Shown here: piece by piece, positions 21,221-33,189 of the stretch
Layout: each line of letters starts with the position of its first letter
Numbering within the stretch: position 1 is the first letter of the stretch
NCBI RefSeq assembly: GCF_029852145.1
Contig: NC_079976.1
Coordinates: forward strand, 3,100,001 to 3,164,000
Origin: Microplitis mediator
Lineage: Eukaryota; Arthropoda; Insecta; Hymenoptera; Braconidae
Direction: 5' to 3'
DNA length: 64,000 bases
Notes under the pieces: model-generated
Databases searched by the model: none
Told to the model about the DNA's origin: nothing
The model's input: only the letters and a program-made list of their open reading frames with translations
Program-made: the position numbers and the translations under genes

Positions 21221-21440
21221 CGATAATTAATTGTCCAGAATTTAATTTTATATTTTAATGAATAATTATAAGACTTTTAATATAAATTGAACTTTCAATC
21301 GAACAAATCCACTGTAACTTTTTTAAATAAACAATGATTGGATAATAAATTTTTTTCTTTTATTTTTATTATGACAATTATTATAAAATTTATATTTAAT
21401 ATTAACTGACCTCATCATTATAGCCTATCTATATATATTT
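21221..21440 (+). other. SAL4 3' flank with AATAAA signals
   Basis: The conserved 3' flank of the family, with AAATAAACAATGATTG and AATAAATT as candidate cleavage signals. Similar blocks follow SAL3 (15375-15610), SAL5 (24803-25020) and SAL6 (28761-28895). Confidence 0.55.
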
Positions 21441-21830
21441 AGGAAAAGGGGGGCAAAAGGGGGTAGGGTAGGCAAAACGGGGTACCCCCAAAATTTGATA
21501 AAAAAAAATTTTTTATTTCAAATGGTTTTTAAACATTCCAAAATCACTTCTGTAAATATAATTAAGCGTTACTTTGAATATTTTTTGGTAAACTTTTTCA
21601 AAAATCAATTGTCAGTTGACAAATATTAATGACGTTTGTTTTATGATAAAAACTATTAAAAATTTTTTTTCTTCTTTTGTATTCAATAAACATGTAAAAT
21701 ATAATTTTTCTTCATGTAGATGACTTACAAAAAAATTCAACTAAATCAAATTCGTTTAAAATCCAGAAATTTTTTTTTTTACCTTTTCTAGGGGGTACTC
21801 CACTTTGCCCGCAGAAATGAAAGTTTTTTT
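21440..21830. mobile_element. G-rich-ended TIR element downstream of SAL4
   Basis: Left GGCAAAACGGGGTACCCCCA and right GGGGGTACTCCACTTTGCCC are inverted relatives of each other and of the 15616-16972 ends. It sits in the place where SAL3 has its own G-rich-ended element, but the borders here are less clear. Confidence 0.55.
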
Positions 21831-22334
21831 CAACAATAAATGAATAGATAAAATCCTAGTATCTTTATTTTATTTTTCGTTTTTTTTTAATTTTTGGATT
21901 GCAGCATATTCTAATGAATTTACCAATTTTTTGTGATTAGATAGCAGTATCTTTAAGCCTTATTAAAGAAAATCCCCGAAGCATTTTGATGTCATAGTTA
22001 CTTTACCACACCTGTTAGCATTTTTAGATGACTCATTACGATAATCATAAACTTCAGTCTACTGTATTTTACACGAGCCTGAAGTATTAAAAATGACCGA
22101 TAATTTATATTATTTCAAAATAAAATTAACATCATACTTGAAGATTAGAATAAATGTCCCGTAGGAAAATATAAAATTTCCAAATGATTATTGTCTATGA
22201 CTCATTTTAAAGTCATTAAGTGTGAGAGATATATAACCTTGTGCTTACAAACAAATAACTTCATTTCCTCGAATACTTTCTTCTTGTTCAGTTTTGTAAA
22301 ATTGAAGTTTTCTTATATACATACTGAATCCAGA

Positions 22335-22355
22335 ATGGCTCAATCAATAATTACC
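22335..22355 (+). other. Extra first exon (1a) of the SAL5 unit
   Basis: MAQSIIT followed by GTAAGT, with a TATATAA box at 22230-22236. It would join SAL5 exon 2 in phase 0. Confidence 0.6.
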
Positions 22356-22769
22356 GTAAGTGTTATTCTTTATAAATTATTTACAATTGAAATTGTTGAA
22401 TTGTCTTAATTTTGAAAAAGTAATTATTTAAAAATATAATGAAAAAAAGATTGTATTTAGTTTTACACGAGCCCTAAGCTCTGGAATGAACGATAACGAA
22501 TTTATTTTAAAAAAAGAAATTTACGACGAGCTATTTAGGGAGTAGAGAAATTACCTATAGTAGAATATAATATACAACAATATAAATATGTAGACTCTGA
22601 GACTTTCCAATGATTGCTTGTCTCTGACTCCATTTTGAAACTTATTTAGAGAGGGGTTGAATTCGTAGTTTCCTATTTCTAGTCAAAAATTTTCATTCAC
22701 GGTTGAAACTTCTTTCTGTTAACTTCGTAAAATTGAATTTTATATACTCCGGAATTTAGTTCAACGAAC

Positions 22770-24802
22770 ATGGCTCAATCATTAATTAACGTAAGTTTCA
22801 TGATGAATAATTAATAATTTATTTAAATTTGAATAATTTGAATTTCGATTAAATCATTTTTTAAAATTCATTTTAATGTCTGAAAATTAATTACTCAGTA
22901 GTAAATTCAATTTTCATACAAATTCATTATATGACTTCAAATTTTTTTACGATCGAACTCATTAGTTTTTTTTTTTATATCAACAAAAATTTATTTATAG
23001 AATCAATTCTTGTGTATTAGACTTTGATGAGAACAATTTTATTGTTGAAAAAATATTTATCAATAATTCATATTTATATCCAATAATATGTGTAATTGAT
23101 TACTTTTACAGGTTATCAAAATTTTCTTGCCAATAATAATCAGTGGCAATGTGCTCATATCAGCTTGTTCATCTGTTAGTATTTCATCAAGTCATACGTC
23201 ATCTCATGGTCCGGTATATGAACATCCTCATGGTTCCGATCGTCCTGTACCCGACGTAGTTCGTCTTCACGATGCTATTATTAATAATGACAGAAGAGAA
23301 ATCGTCGAAATTTTTATTATGAACAACCTGTACAGTCGACCATTTTTGCACGACGAACATGTAAAGATATATAAATCTGACTTGAAAGGTCTTTGCCGTG
23401 CAAAATTATCCGGCGACTTCGGACACCTCATAACATCTTTGGCAACACCACCCTGGACTTTTCTTGTCAGTGAACTTCATTATTTTTTTCAATCATTTCA
23501 TGGCGATTACAGTACTCTTGAGGAAATTTTGGGGTATCACGGCATCGAGGGGATTAAAGAAGCTTATCAATCAGGTAAATATTTTTTTTTTATATCGCTA
23601 TCTAGCACTAATTCAATGTTGATAAAGGTGGGCTAGAACAATACAGTAATTTAAGGTAAAATGAGGCGGCATCTATTTTACGGAAAGATACTTACCCCGG
23701 AACCGGCTAATTAAAAATTTTGTTACAAAAGTAAGACGCCTCATTTTGCCCCACCTTTCTTTTCATTAGATTTTTTGTGCTTTACTCTGATCATTTTTTT
23801 TTTTTTTTTTTTTCATTTTTTTATTATAGAGTATGGAGTTGAGGTGACGGAACATTTTAGAAAATTACCTTATTTTGTACAACGACGTTTTGCACACCAA
23901 ATTGATGGGATTTATAATTCAGGCAGCAGTATGTACTTTAGCTATTTATTAAACGATTTTTAATTTGTATCACGATTGTTCAAAATATTAATGCGAACCA
24001 GGTGATCTCTTCACGGAAAAAAAAAGGATCTCAATATTAAGTTACAATTATCATGTAGAAAGTAACCCGAAACCATTAATGAATCTGATAAATTTTACTT
24101 GTGGCATAAGTCGAAAATTACTATTCCATAAATAAAAGACATAAACGCTTAGTAATTTTTAATTTATGATAGCATATTTTACTTATATGGAACAGTAATT
24201 TTTTACCTTTGTCAAAAGTAAAAGCTATCGGCTCCCATTGGTGGTTTCCAGATACTTTCGACATAGTAATTTTTGCTTACTTTTCTTTTCGTGTAGAAAT
24301 GATAAGAAAATAGTTCTAAATATAGAACTTACTTTATTGACAAATAGTAATTTATGTGTACTGATAATATATATATTTTCTTTTTCATGGATTTATAGTT
24401 AAATTAGCTGATGACCAGGCTAATTACTATCGTATAAAGCTAGTAGAAGCTAAAAACAAATCAGATGCACGTCATTTTACCCGTTTAATTGTATTGATGT
24501 TGAACGATGAATTACTTGATAAAGTCAAAATATCTTATGAAAATGCTTATGGTAAACCTCTTGCGAGTATAATAAATGTAAGTTTCCTTATTGTTTTAAA
24601 ATCACTCCCAATAACTGTTTATCAACTATTTATCAATTGCTTTTGAATTGTATATAAGTGAAGTATATTTGAATAACATTGTAATTATTTTTTACAGGAA
24701 CTTCCCGAAGGAGATTACCGCGAAGCGATTTCAGCAATTCTTAGTCCTCCGGTGCCTTTCGGAAACGATGCGCTGCCCATCTTTGATCATTACAAAAAAT
24801 AG
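22770..24802 (+). CDS. SAL5: secreted annexin-like protein, intact
   Basis: Exons 22770-22790, 23112-23574, 23830-23928, 24399-24577 and 24698-24802 give 288 residues in frame. The leader is VIKIFLPIIISGNVLISAC. Repeat 1 carries RREIVEIFIMNNLYSRPFL and AKLSGDFGHLITSLATPP. Repeat 2 continues in YGVEVTEHFRKLPYFVQ. The last repeat reads ARHFTRLIVLMLNDELLDKV, YGKPLASII and GDYREAISAILSPP, the last being very close to the GDYRKALL motif at the end of annexin repeat 4. The exon pattern and intron phases equal SAL4. Exon 3 is 9 bp shorter than in SAL4. The TIR element 24012-24293 lies in intron 3. Calcium loops are degenerate. Confidence 0.85.
24012..24293. mobile_element. TIR element in SAL5 intron 3 (copy of 14593-14874)
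   Basis: Same insertion site and ends as in SAL3 and SAL4. Confidence 0.85.
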
Positions 24803-25551
24803 TAACAAGCTATTCAATTTGACTATAATCAATAGTACAGAATTTAATTTTATAATTTAATGAATAATTATGAGACTTTTAATATAAATTAAACTTTCAA
24901 TTGAACAAATCGACTGTAACTTTTTTAAATAAACAATGATTGGATAATTATTTTTTTTATTTTTGTTGGCACAACTATTGTGAAATTTTTATTTAATAAT
25001 AACCGACCTCATCATTATATCCCATCTATATTTACTTATATACTCTGTTGTTTTTATTTTCTTCCTAAGTTAGGTACCCAGAAGTGTCTTCGAGAAAATT
25101 TTTAATTTCCAGTTTTGATAAGTTAGATACCACTAATTAGTCTCTAACTAATTTAGCGGTATCGTTAAAGGTTTTCTATATCGTACTGGCCTTTTAACGA
25201 TATGACTCATTATAGTAATCATAAGCTTTAATTTATTGTAACTAGTTTTACCAGAGCCCGATGCTCCGACATGACCGATGACAAATTTATTTTGAATAAA
25301 GAAATTTACAACGAGCTATTTAGGGATTAGAGAAAATACCTGTAGTAGAATATAAAATAAAGTCATATGAATATTGAGCCCCTGATATTTTCCAATGATT
25401 GTCTCTGACTCCATTTTGGAACTTCCTAAGAGAGGGGTCGAATTCTTATCTTTCGATTTCTAGTCAAAAATATTCATTCACGGTTAAAACTTCTTCTTGT
25501 TCAGTTTTGTAAAACTGCAGTTTATACATACCGGAATTTAATCTCAGGAAC

Positions 25552-25572
25552 ATGGCTCGATTAATTCCAGAA
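25552..25572 (+). pseudogene. Orphan first exon of a lost annexin-like unit
   Basis: ATGGCTCGATTAATT is preceded by the family-typical upstream block (CATACCGGAATTTAATCTCA and the TGACTCCATTTTGGAACTTC region at about 25407). Directly after it comes unrelated sequence and repeat R. No exon 2 follows before SAL6. It marks a unit whose body has been deleted. Confidence 0.6.
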
Positions 25573-25679
25573 AATTTAACTGGCGATAATTCTTTTTTTT
25601 TTTTCTACAATACCGAGTGCTGGGTATATATTTTCAATGGGATTTCTCTGGGATTTTCAGAGAATTTAACTGGCGATAA

Positions 25680-25870
25680 TTCATTTTTTCAACTCCCTGC
25701 TAAGAAAATTGTAAATTTTCAAAAATTCGGGAAGTTTTGCTTTCACCCCGATTTTCGAAAATCGAGTTTTCATCAGATGTCGACGTTTTGAGGTCCTAGA
25801 AAGCTATTCTGACTATTTTCGGAATGATGTCTGAGTGTATGTATATGTGCGTGCGTGTGTGTTATCATGC
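25680..25870 (+). repeat. Interspersed repeat family R, copy 4
   Basis: Starts AACTCCCTGCTAAGAAAATT and contains the CACCCCGATTTTCGAAAATC motif and a short GTGTG tract. Interrupts the orphan unit at 25552. Confidence 0.75.
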
Positions 25871-25879
25871 AATAAAGCT

Positions 25880-26297
25880 TTAACTAAAAAATTTGAGTTT
25901 TAGCAATTAACTTGATAGTTAGAATAACTTATTAATATTAACTATGAATCAACACTTACGCTTGAAACAATTTTTTAGTTACTTGAACTAACGAAAAAGT
26001 TGCTGTAATTACTTAAAATTTATTTAATTTTAACTACATTTCAGTAGTTGCGATAAAAAATTTAAATCACTATTAAATTTTAGTAGTACCAATAAATTTC
26101 ATTATGTTTCATCAGTTAATAAATAGTTAATATTACTATCAAAAATAGTATTAGGAATTAATTTTAAATAGTTGAAGCTTTTTAATCGACACGACTATCG
26201 ACTTTTCTCTGAGTGTATAAATATTTATGCGGGGTTTTATAAATAGTTGTAGAATTATTCTTACTATTTATGTATTTTTGTATCTAAGTTTTAATTT
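25880..26297. other. AT-rich stretch without genes
   Basis: Degenerate TTAACTA/TAGTTAAT repeats, possibly one end of an unclassified element (CTCTGAGTGTATAAAT near 26207). Nothing coding seen. Confidence 0.4.
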
Positions 26298-26301
26298 TTT
26301 A

Positions 26302-26761
26302 TGTGACGACCGGATTGGGTGTTGTAAATTTAAGGATTAGGATAGGTAATGCCACAAACGTGCGTTTGGCATACTGTCGCCAGATGTTGGTCAGCAGTTC
26401 GTTGTAAAAGTAATTTTAAGGATAGAAAATGAAATTTGTCAAGAGTAAATGTTGCATGGGAATAGAAAATTGTAAGATGGTTGTGTGCGATTGCTTTGGG
26501 AATGGGATGACTGTAGTTGTGTAAAGAGTGAGTGTAAGTATGACGTAGCGGGGGTGTGAGGCCCAGGTAGAAACAAATGTACTTAAGAGTAAGTGTCGAA
26601 AAGGACAGTTCAAGAGCAGCGTTGACGTAAGAAGGACTTTTGTCGAGGCGACGTTTAAATAAATACTTATAATTATCTTTGATCAGTGATTCCTTCAGTA
26701 AAGATATAAACAACATCTAATCTCCTTACCTAATATCCACACCATCATATACGATACTACA
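26302..26761 (+). mobile_element. Solo LTR, 460 bp, with TTTA target duplication
   Basis: The unit starts TGTGACGACCGGATTGGG and ends ATCATATACGATACTACA, i.e. TG...CA. It is bracketed by the 4-bp direct repeat TTTA (26298-26301 and 26762-26765). It is less AT-rich than the surroundings and holds AATAAA at about 26656 near the 3' end, as expected of an LTR. No internal region is present. It lies about 180 bp upstream of the SAL6 start codon. The 128-codon - strand frame inside it is therefore not a gene. The 4-bp duplication fits a Ty3-type integrase. Confidence 0.75.
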
Positions 26762-26942
26762 TTTAGACCCCGATACTTTCCAATGATTGGTTGTCTCTGA
26801 CTCCATTTTGAAACTTATTAAGAGAGGGGTTGAATCGTAGCTTCCGAATTCTAGTCAAAAATTTTCATTCACGGTTGACACTTCTCCCATTCAAGTTTTG
26901 TAAAATTGAATTTTATATATTCCGGAATTTAGTTCAACGCAC

Positions 26943-28760
26943 ATGGCTCAATCATTAATTAACGTAAGTTTTATTAAGAATAAAATTTTCGTTGTAAGTT
27001 TTAAGTGTCAATAATTAATAATAATTTATTTGAAGTCGAGCAATTTGAGTTTTGATTAAACTGTTTTTTTCTGTATGTCGATGTCTGAAAATTAATCACT
27101 TAATAGTAAATTCAATTTTGACAATAATTTATAATGTGATTTGAATATTTTTTAATGTCAAACTTATTAATTTTTTTATGAAATTAAGACAAAAATTTAT
27201 TTTCAGGACCAAATCTTGTGTTTTAGAGTTTGATTAGAACAATTTTATCGTTAAAAAAATATTTACCAATAGTTTATATTTATGTCCAATTATATATATA
27301 ATCAATCAATGTTTACAGGTTATCAAAATTTACTTGCCAATAATAATCAGTGGCAATGTGCTCATATCAGCTTGTTCGTCTAAGAGTGTTTCAAATCCTC
27401 CGCCAGCTCGTATACATCTTATTGATCCCGATCATCCTGTATCCGACGTAATTCGTCTTCACAATGCTATTACCGATAATGATAGAAGTGAAATAGTCGA
27501 TCTTTTTATTAATAAACACCTGGGCAATCGAAAACGTTTGCTGAAAGACTATTTAAATGCATATGCAATTAACTTGACGGATCATTGCCGATCAAAGTTA
27601 TCCGGAGATTTTGGATATCTCATAGAATCTTTGGCAAAACCACCGCAACTATTTATTGTCAATGAACTTTATGACGTTTTTTTTGATTTATTAGGTCGCC
27701 ATTATAATACTCTTGTCGAAATTTTCGGGTATCATGACCTTGAGAGTATTAAAAGAGCTTACCGATTAAGTGAGTATTTTTATTTTTTCTTATCGCTATC
27801 TAACATCAATTCAATGTTGGGGAATGTGGGCTAGACAGTAGGGCAAAATGGTTATTGTTACAAAAATGCATAATTATGGTGACGTTTCTTTTACGGGAAG
27901 TTAACCAGCCCAGAACCAGCCGATTTTAAATTTTTTTCACAAAAGTAAGATACCTCATTTTGCCCCACCTTCCTCTACATTTGTTTTTTTTTTGTGTTTT
28001 ATTCTACTAATTTTTTTTTCTTTGTTTCACTATATAGCCTATGGAGTTGAGATGATAGAACATTTTAAAAATTTACCTTTTTTTATACGAGAACGTTTTG
28101 AAGACATAATTGACGAAACTAGCTATGGGACTCATCATACAATCGATGGTATATAATTTATCTATCTATCAGTCGATTTTTATTTAGCATCGCGATTTTT
28201 AATACAAAATATAAATCCGAACCAGGCTGTCTCTAGAAATGATAAGAAAAAAATTCAAAATATTGACAGAATTTTTAGAAAATGAATTTCACGAGAGCGC
28301 CTCTATATTGAACTTCGTTGAGAAATAGTGATTTGTATATACTGATAATATTTTTTTTTCACGGATTTATAGGCGAATTAAGGGCTAGCCAGCCTGAATA
28401 TTTTAGTGACATGTTGGTAGAATCGGCGAGAGAACCGAATATACGTCGTTTTACCCGCATAATTGTATTGAGTTTGAACGATGACATACTTGATGAACTC
28501 AAAACGTCTTATAGGGTTATTTATAAAGAGCCCCTTGAGAATTTAGTAGAAGTAAGTTTCATTATTTTTTATAATCACACCCAATAATTTTTTTCGATAA
28601 TTCGTCATTCACTTTTGAATCATATGTAAGTGGAGTATATTTCTATAATTTTTATAATTAATTTTTACAGCAATGTCCCGACAAAGATTACAGCAAAGCA
28701 GTTTTGGCTATTCTTAAATTCCCTGGGGTTTACGGAAACAATATGCTGCGTTCAAATTAA
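26943..28760 (+). CDS. SAL6: secreted annexin-like protein, intact
   Basis: Exons 26943-26963, 27319-27769, 28038-28148, 28373-28551 and 28671-28760 give 283 residues. The leader spans residues 8-27 (VIKIYLPIIISGNVLISAC). Repeat 1 is at about 50-116: DVIRLHNAITDNDRSEIVDL, then SKLSGDFGYLIESLAKPP. Repeat 2 (about 120-190) crosses the exon 2/3 junction (SIKRAYRLST, YGVEMIEHFKNLP). The last repeat (about 200-275) shows RRFTRIIVLSLNDDILDELK and DYSKAVLAIL. In place of the AMKGxGTDE calcium loop it has AITDNDRSE. The gene lacks the intron-3 TIR element of SAL3-5 and has no exon 1a, so it branched earlier. It is followed by the TIR element at 28899. It is convergent with SAL7, which starts 7.5 kb away on the other strand. 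Confidence 0.85.
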
Positions 28761-28898
28761 AAAAATTTCAACAAATTAGTCAATTTAACGATAATTTACT
28801 GCGCAGAATTGAATTTTATATTTTAATTAATAATTATGAGACTTTTAGGATAAATTAAACTTTCAATTTAACAAATCGACTGTAACTTCTTTTGAATA

Positions 28899-29735
28899 CT
28901 CTCTTATCATTAATTAGTGAAAATTTCATTAATTACGTTAGTGAAGCTATATTCACTTCATAATCAGTGGATTTAAATAACAAATTAGTGAATTCTCACT
29001 AATAAATTTAGTGATTTTCACTATTGAACTAGCGATATTTTCATGATTTCCAGAAGCTAAATTGTTATTCACTTCTTAATTTGTGAATTTCACAATTTCA
29101 CTAGTAACTTTAACTAGCAAATAATTAAATATTTTACTAGATATAAATATAATTTATAATTATGGTGCTATTTTTTAAAATTTTAATAATAAACTTTGAA
29201 AATAAAAAAAATAGAAGTAGAGAACAATAATATATTTATATGAAGAGTACGTCAATCATAACATCACGGATTATTTCTTCATCAGTTATTGTTTGGTATC
29301 ATAACGAATATTCTATTTACACTCACGCAATCACATGCGTAGGTCAGCGCAGTGGATAGCATCAAAGACTTTGAATCGGAAGGATGTAGGTTCGAGCCCA
29401 GCAGCCACCGGTATTTTTTCATCAATGAAAATCATGTTATACTTCCTCTAAGTAACGATTCTAATACATTGATCACATTTCGGATCTAATTGCAAGTGTT
29501 TTACATTTTTTTTTCGCAATATAATATTTTTTTTTCACCGATGAAATCAATGGATTCCCATATTCACTTTTCAATTTAGTGGATTCTCATATTCACTTAT
29601 CAAATCAGTGAATTCTAATATTCACATATTCATTTAGTGAATAGTCACTAATTCTGCGTAGTACGATTGTCACATCGACAAAAAGTGAATATTCACTTAG
29701 AATTAGTGAAAAATCACTAATTCATGTTTAGAGAG
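28899..29735. mobile_element. TIR element, 837 bp, with internal tRNA-like sequence
   Basis: The ends CTCTCTTATCATTAATTAGT and inverse (AATTCATGTTTAGAGAG) are flanked by TA on both sides, and they interrupt the conserved SAL 3' flank (ACTTCTTTTGAATA | TAAGCAATGATTG). Inside are many ATTAGTGA/TCACTAAT units and, at 29339-29410, a tRNA-like segment. Confidence 0.85.
29339..29410 (+). other. tRNA-like (tRNA-derived) segment inside a TIR element
   Basis: It contains box-A-like GCGCAGTGGATAGC and a box-B GGTTCGAGCCC at the proper distance, an arrangement reminiscent of tRNA-Arg. The anticodon stem does not pair well, so a functional tRNA is unlikely. It could be a captured tRNA gene or a tRNA-derived SINE head. 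Confidence 0.55.
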
Positions 29736-29737
29736 TA

Positions 29738-32580
29738 AGCAATGATTGTATAATAAATTTTTTTTTCCATTTTTAATAGACCGATTATTGTAGAATTTTG
29801 ATTTAATTAACCGACCTAATCATCATAGCCCATCTTTTGGTACTCCCTAAAAATTATAACTCAACATTAATTTTTTTTTATCAACAGAACGAAAATACGT
29901 ATAAGTTTTCGCTACTATTCCACAAGTTTATATACTCCCGTCTTAGATAGCAATCCCGGGTACAAGTGCTTCTCCCTCGGTATGTTAATTAACAGTATAA
30001 GCTTCTGGGGTGCCAGTGAGCTCTTCCCCCTCCTTTTCTCCATAACTAATTAGCGAACTTGGTATTCAGACTATTTTCATCCTTTTGCTTGTTTTCTGCA
30101 CCGAACCTTTTGTTAAGCTTCCGCCTAATTTCTAACCCTACCCTCCCTTCCTCATTATATTAAACACTCCCACTTGCATCCATTACAATACTTGCCCATT
30201 CTCATTAACAATTTTTTTTTTACCTTTCACGAACAAACCTCATCCCCTTGTATCCTTCCCCCTCTCCCTATTGTCTCCCGCCAATCTCACATACATTCCA
30301 AACTAATTAATATAATTTTTAAAAATTGATCCCTTCCCTTGCAGTAAGCCCACACCCACGTGACAACTTTTGCAAACAAACAAAAAAAAATTAAAGGCAT
30401 CAATAAGTAAGAACAATAATATAAATACAATAGTATAAATAAAAGGGAGTGGTAGCAGAGCTAGTATAGATGCTCGAGGGTGAAATAACGACTTTTATTT
30501 AGTTATTTTCTTTCTCTTTATTCCTCTTATTATTACTACTACTGCCACTATTATTATTGTTATTATTATAACTATATCTATATTTACTTCTCTCTCATTC
30601 TCATTCAGTTTAAAATTAATTACTCCAATAAAAGTTAATCTTAACAGTTTGTAAAGCCACGAGGACGTCGATGGGGTGATTATTAAATAAAAATTATATT
30701 CAATAAAATTTTATCTTCTCTTTAATAATCGTATTTTATAATTCCTTTGTCTTTGTTTGTTATTTTATTATCTTTGTCTTTGTCTTAGTCTTTGTCTATG
30801 TCTATTATTAAATATAACCCAGAGTACTGTCATTGTCGTAGCCGTAGTTTAAGTCGTCGAGGATCGTCATCGTTATTGTAATAAAAGAGTTCGCCCACAA
30901 CGGGAGTTACAGTGGAATAGCTAATGTAGAAGGGGTTGGTTGCTTTAAGGAAGTTGAGTTTGAGGAGATTTCTTATCTGATGAAAAGCGCGCTTTAAACT
31001 GAGCCGTAAATTTACAATTCAACCACTAGCGTACTCTCTTATTATTTTATTTTATTGGAAGACTTTAATTTACTGATTAATAGATTTATTTATTTTATTA
31101 TTTATTTAATTATTGAGGTCTGCGGCTGAGTTGTGGGAACTCGAAAAGTTTTAACGCAAGGGAATGGTTTAAGATTTAAAATAAATCGATTGAGACGCCA
31201 GTGTGTGGGAGGAAGGGTACGACGACGTCGTTTGCGCGCGGGCGGGTTCATTAGAGGCTCTTAATTAACTTGCGGCGCGCACGCGACTTTACACAATAGA
31301 ATATTCCCTGTGCAAGCTTACGGGCATTCAATTACACGTTAATAATATACGCTAGAATGTTACGTCGTTCTATAATACTGGGGCTGCTATGATTGTCACT
31401 ATTCTGTGCCAGTGCCTTCGAGTGTATCTTTTATTAATATCTAGACTATATTATTATTATTATTTTTAGTATAATGATATTTTTGTTAATTAATAATTAT
31501 AATTATCAAATAATAATAATAATTTGAAATTTTATTCTTTTGTTGTGACAGTAGATTATTGAGAAATTTTTTAAAATTTATTAAAGGCGGGAAAATTTTT
31601 TTTTCATAATTTGTGAAGAAAAAATTAATTTTTCAATAAGACCCGGTAATAGGAAAAAATTGATGAGAGGTAAAATGGGCCCACTACAAAAAATAAATTT
31701 TTTTATGATTCTGAAGTTAGCAGCCAATTAGAAATTTACGGTTTTTTTTTTAGCTTCAATTAAAAAAAAAACTAAAAATATGTACATGTAGGAAATTTTA
31801 AAAACTACAGGTGCAATTTTTACAAATATTTTTTTTAATAATTCATTGTTTAAAAAAGAATCAAAAAATTATTAGACGTCGGCTAACTTCAGCATGATAT
31901 TTTTTTAACTTCAAGTCGTATATATTCATATTTTTAGTATAAGTAAATTTAATTGTAGATAAGAAATATTGAAAACAAAATGAATTGACAGATTAAATAA
32001 AATGCGTAACAAAAGATTATTAACGTTTATTGTGTGCGTACACAATGTGCGTAGCACGATCGAGTGAGTAAATGCGCTTGAAACACCCTCACTTATTTAT
32101 TGGCCTCGTAATAAAATCGATCCGAACTAATCGTGCATTCTTCTATTTACTATTTATACGTACATATTTATCCGTATATATATATAAATTATATTTAGCG
32201 TTTTATTCATCTACATTATTAATGAATACGCTAATTGTTTTACCCCACACCCGTACTCTACCATAAATAATTTAATAATTTTGTAATCTAACAAGCATTG
32301 ATAACTTTAATATTTATAATTAACTCTTTGTACGTACAATTAGCTTCGGTTTATTTTAATAAATCCTACTATTATTAATTATTAACAAATTTCCAATGGC
32401 TTTTATCTTTTTATAAAAGTCAATATTTAATTAAATGTTAATTATTTATCAAAGTCACATTATTATTATAACCTCAACAATAATAATAATTATTATTATT
32501 ATTATTATTATTTAAATTATTAAATTTGATATCATTGGAATGGTCATAATTCGAGTTTGTGCCGTATAAAGGCTTTCATT
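29738..32580. other. Gene-free stretch between the convergent SAL6 and SAL7
   Basis: There are no exons with coding character. Contents: a short tail of SAL 3' flank (29738-29830), C-rich low-complexity sequence (about 30020-30350), TTATTATTA and TCTTTGTC runs (30530-30800), and a short CpG-rich patch (about 31200-31290, GCGCGCGGGCGGG). Confidence 0.5.
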
Positions 32581-32880
32581 CTTTTTATCTTACAAGCTTG
32601 AAATATTTACGAAAAAAAATTAAAAAAAGGTCGACCAATTGAACTAACCCCTAAATTTTCCGCTGTATTCAAGCTCCGAGAGCTCGAAAACGTTATTATT
32701 TGTGAGTTTTTGAATTTTGAGCTCAAAAATCAGTTGGACCAACAGAAAATACATTTTGCTGAAAAAAAGTAATTTTTCTCTGACGATATCTTTGGAACTA
32801 ATCGATCTGCAAGTGTTTTGTAGCAATCGAAAGAAGTTTTTGAGACTTAGTCGAATTTTGAGGCTGCGCTGCCAAAAATC
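32580..32880 (-). repeat. Interspersed repeat family R, partial copy
   Basis: The GAGCTCGAAAACGTTATTAT and GACGATATCTTTGGAACTAA segments recur in copies 3 (about 17960) and 5 (about 58020). No CA tract survives here. Confidence 0.5.
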
Positions 32881-32884
32881 GGGA

Positions 32885-33183
32885 GTAAATTCGGAGTGAT
32901 TACGGATTTCATTTAAACCCAAATTTACTCTGTCGCTCAGAGTTCTGGAGTTAAAAAAATCACTCCTTATACCAAGTAAATAAGGAGTTTGTTTTTTTAG
33001 TAGAATAATTTCGGAGTGATCTGGATTTTATTTGTCCGCATTCATTCCGATTCAGTCTTAATATCAAAATAAACTCTCCTTCGAAGTCAATTGTACCCGA
33101 GGTAATTAAGTAAATAAACAATCACCGGATGCGTATTCACTCCCAATTAAATCCGCGTTCACTCTGCAAATTTTTTACAGTGT
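32885..33183. mobile_element. Probable TIR element related to the CACTGTAAAAA group
   Basis: It ends in TTTTTTACAGTGTA, like the 44462-45020 element. Internal GGAGTGATT/AATCACTCC inverted units repeat several times. The left end is not clear. Confidence 0.4.
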
Positions 33184-33189
33184 ACAGAG

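Noticed and set aside
26330..26716. 128-codon frame on the - strand
   Set aside because: It lies wholly inside the solo LTR.
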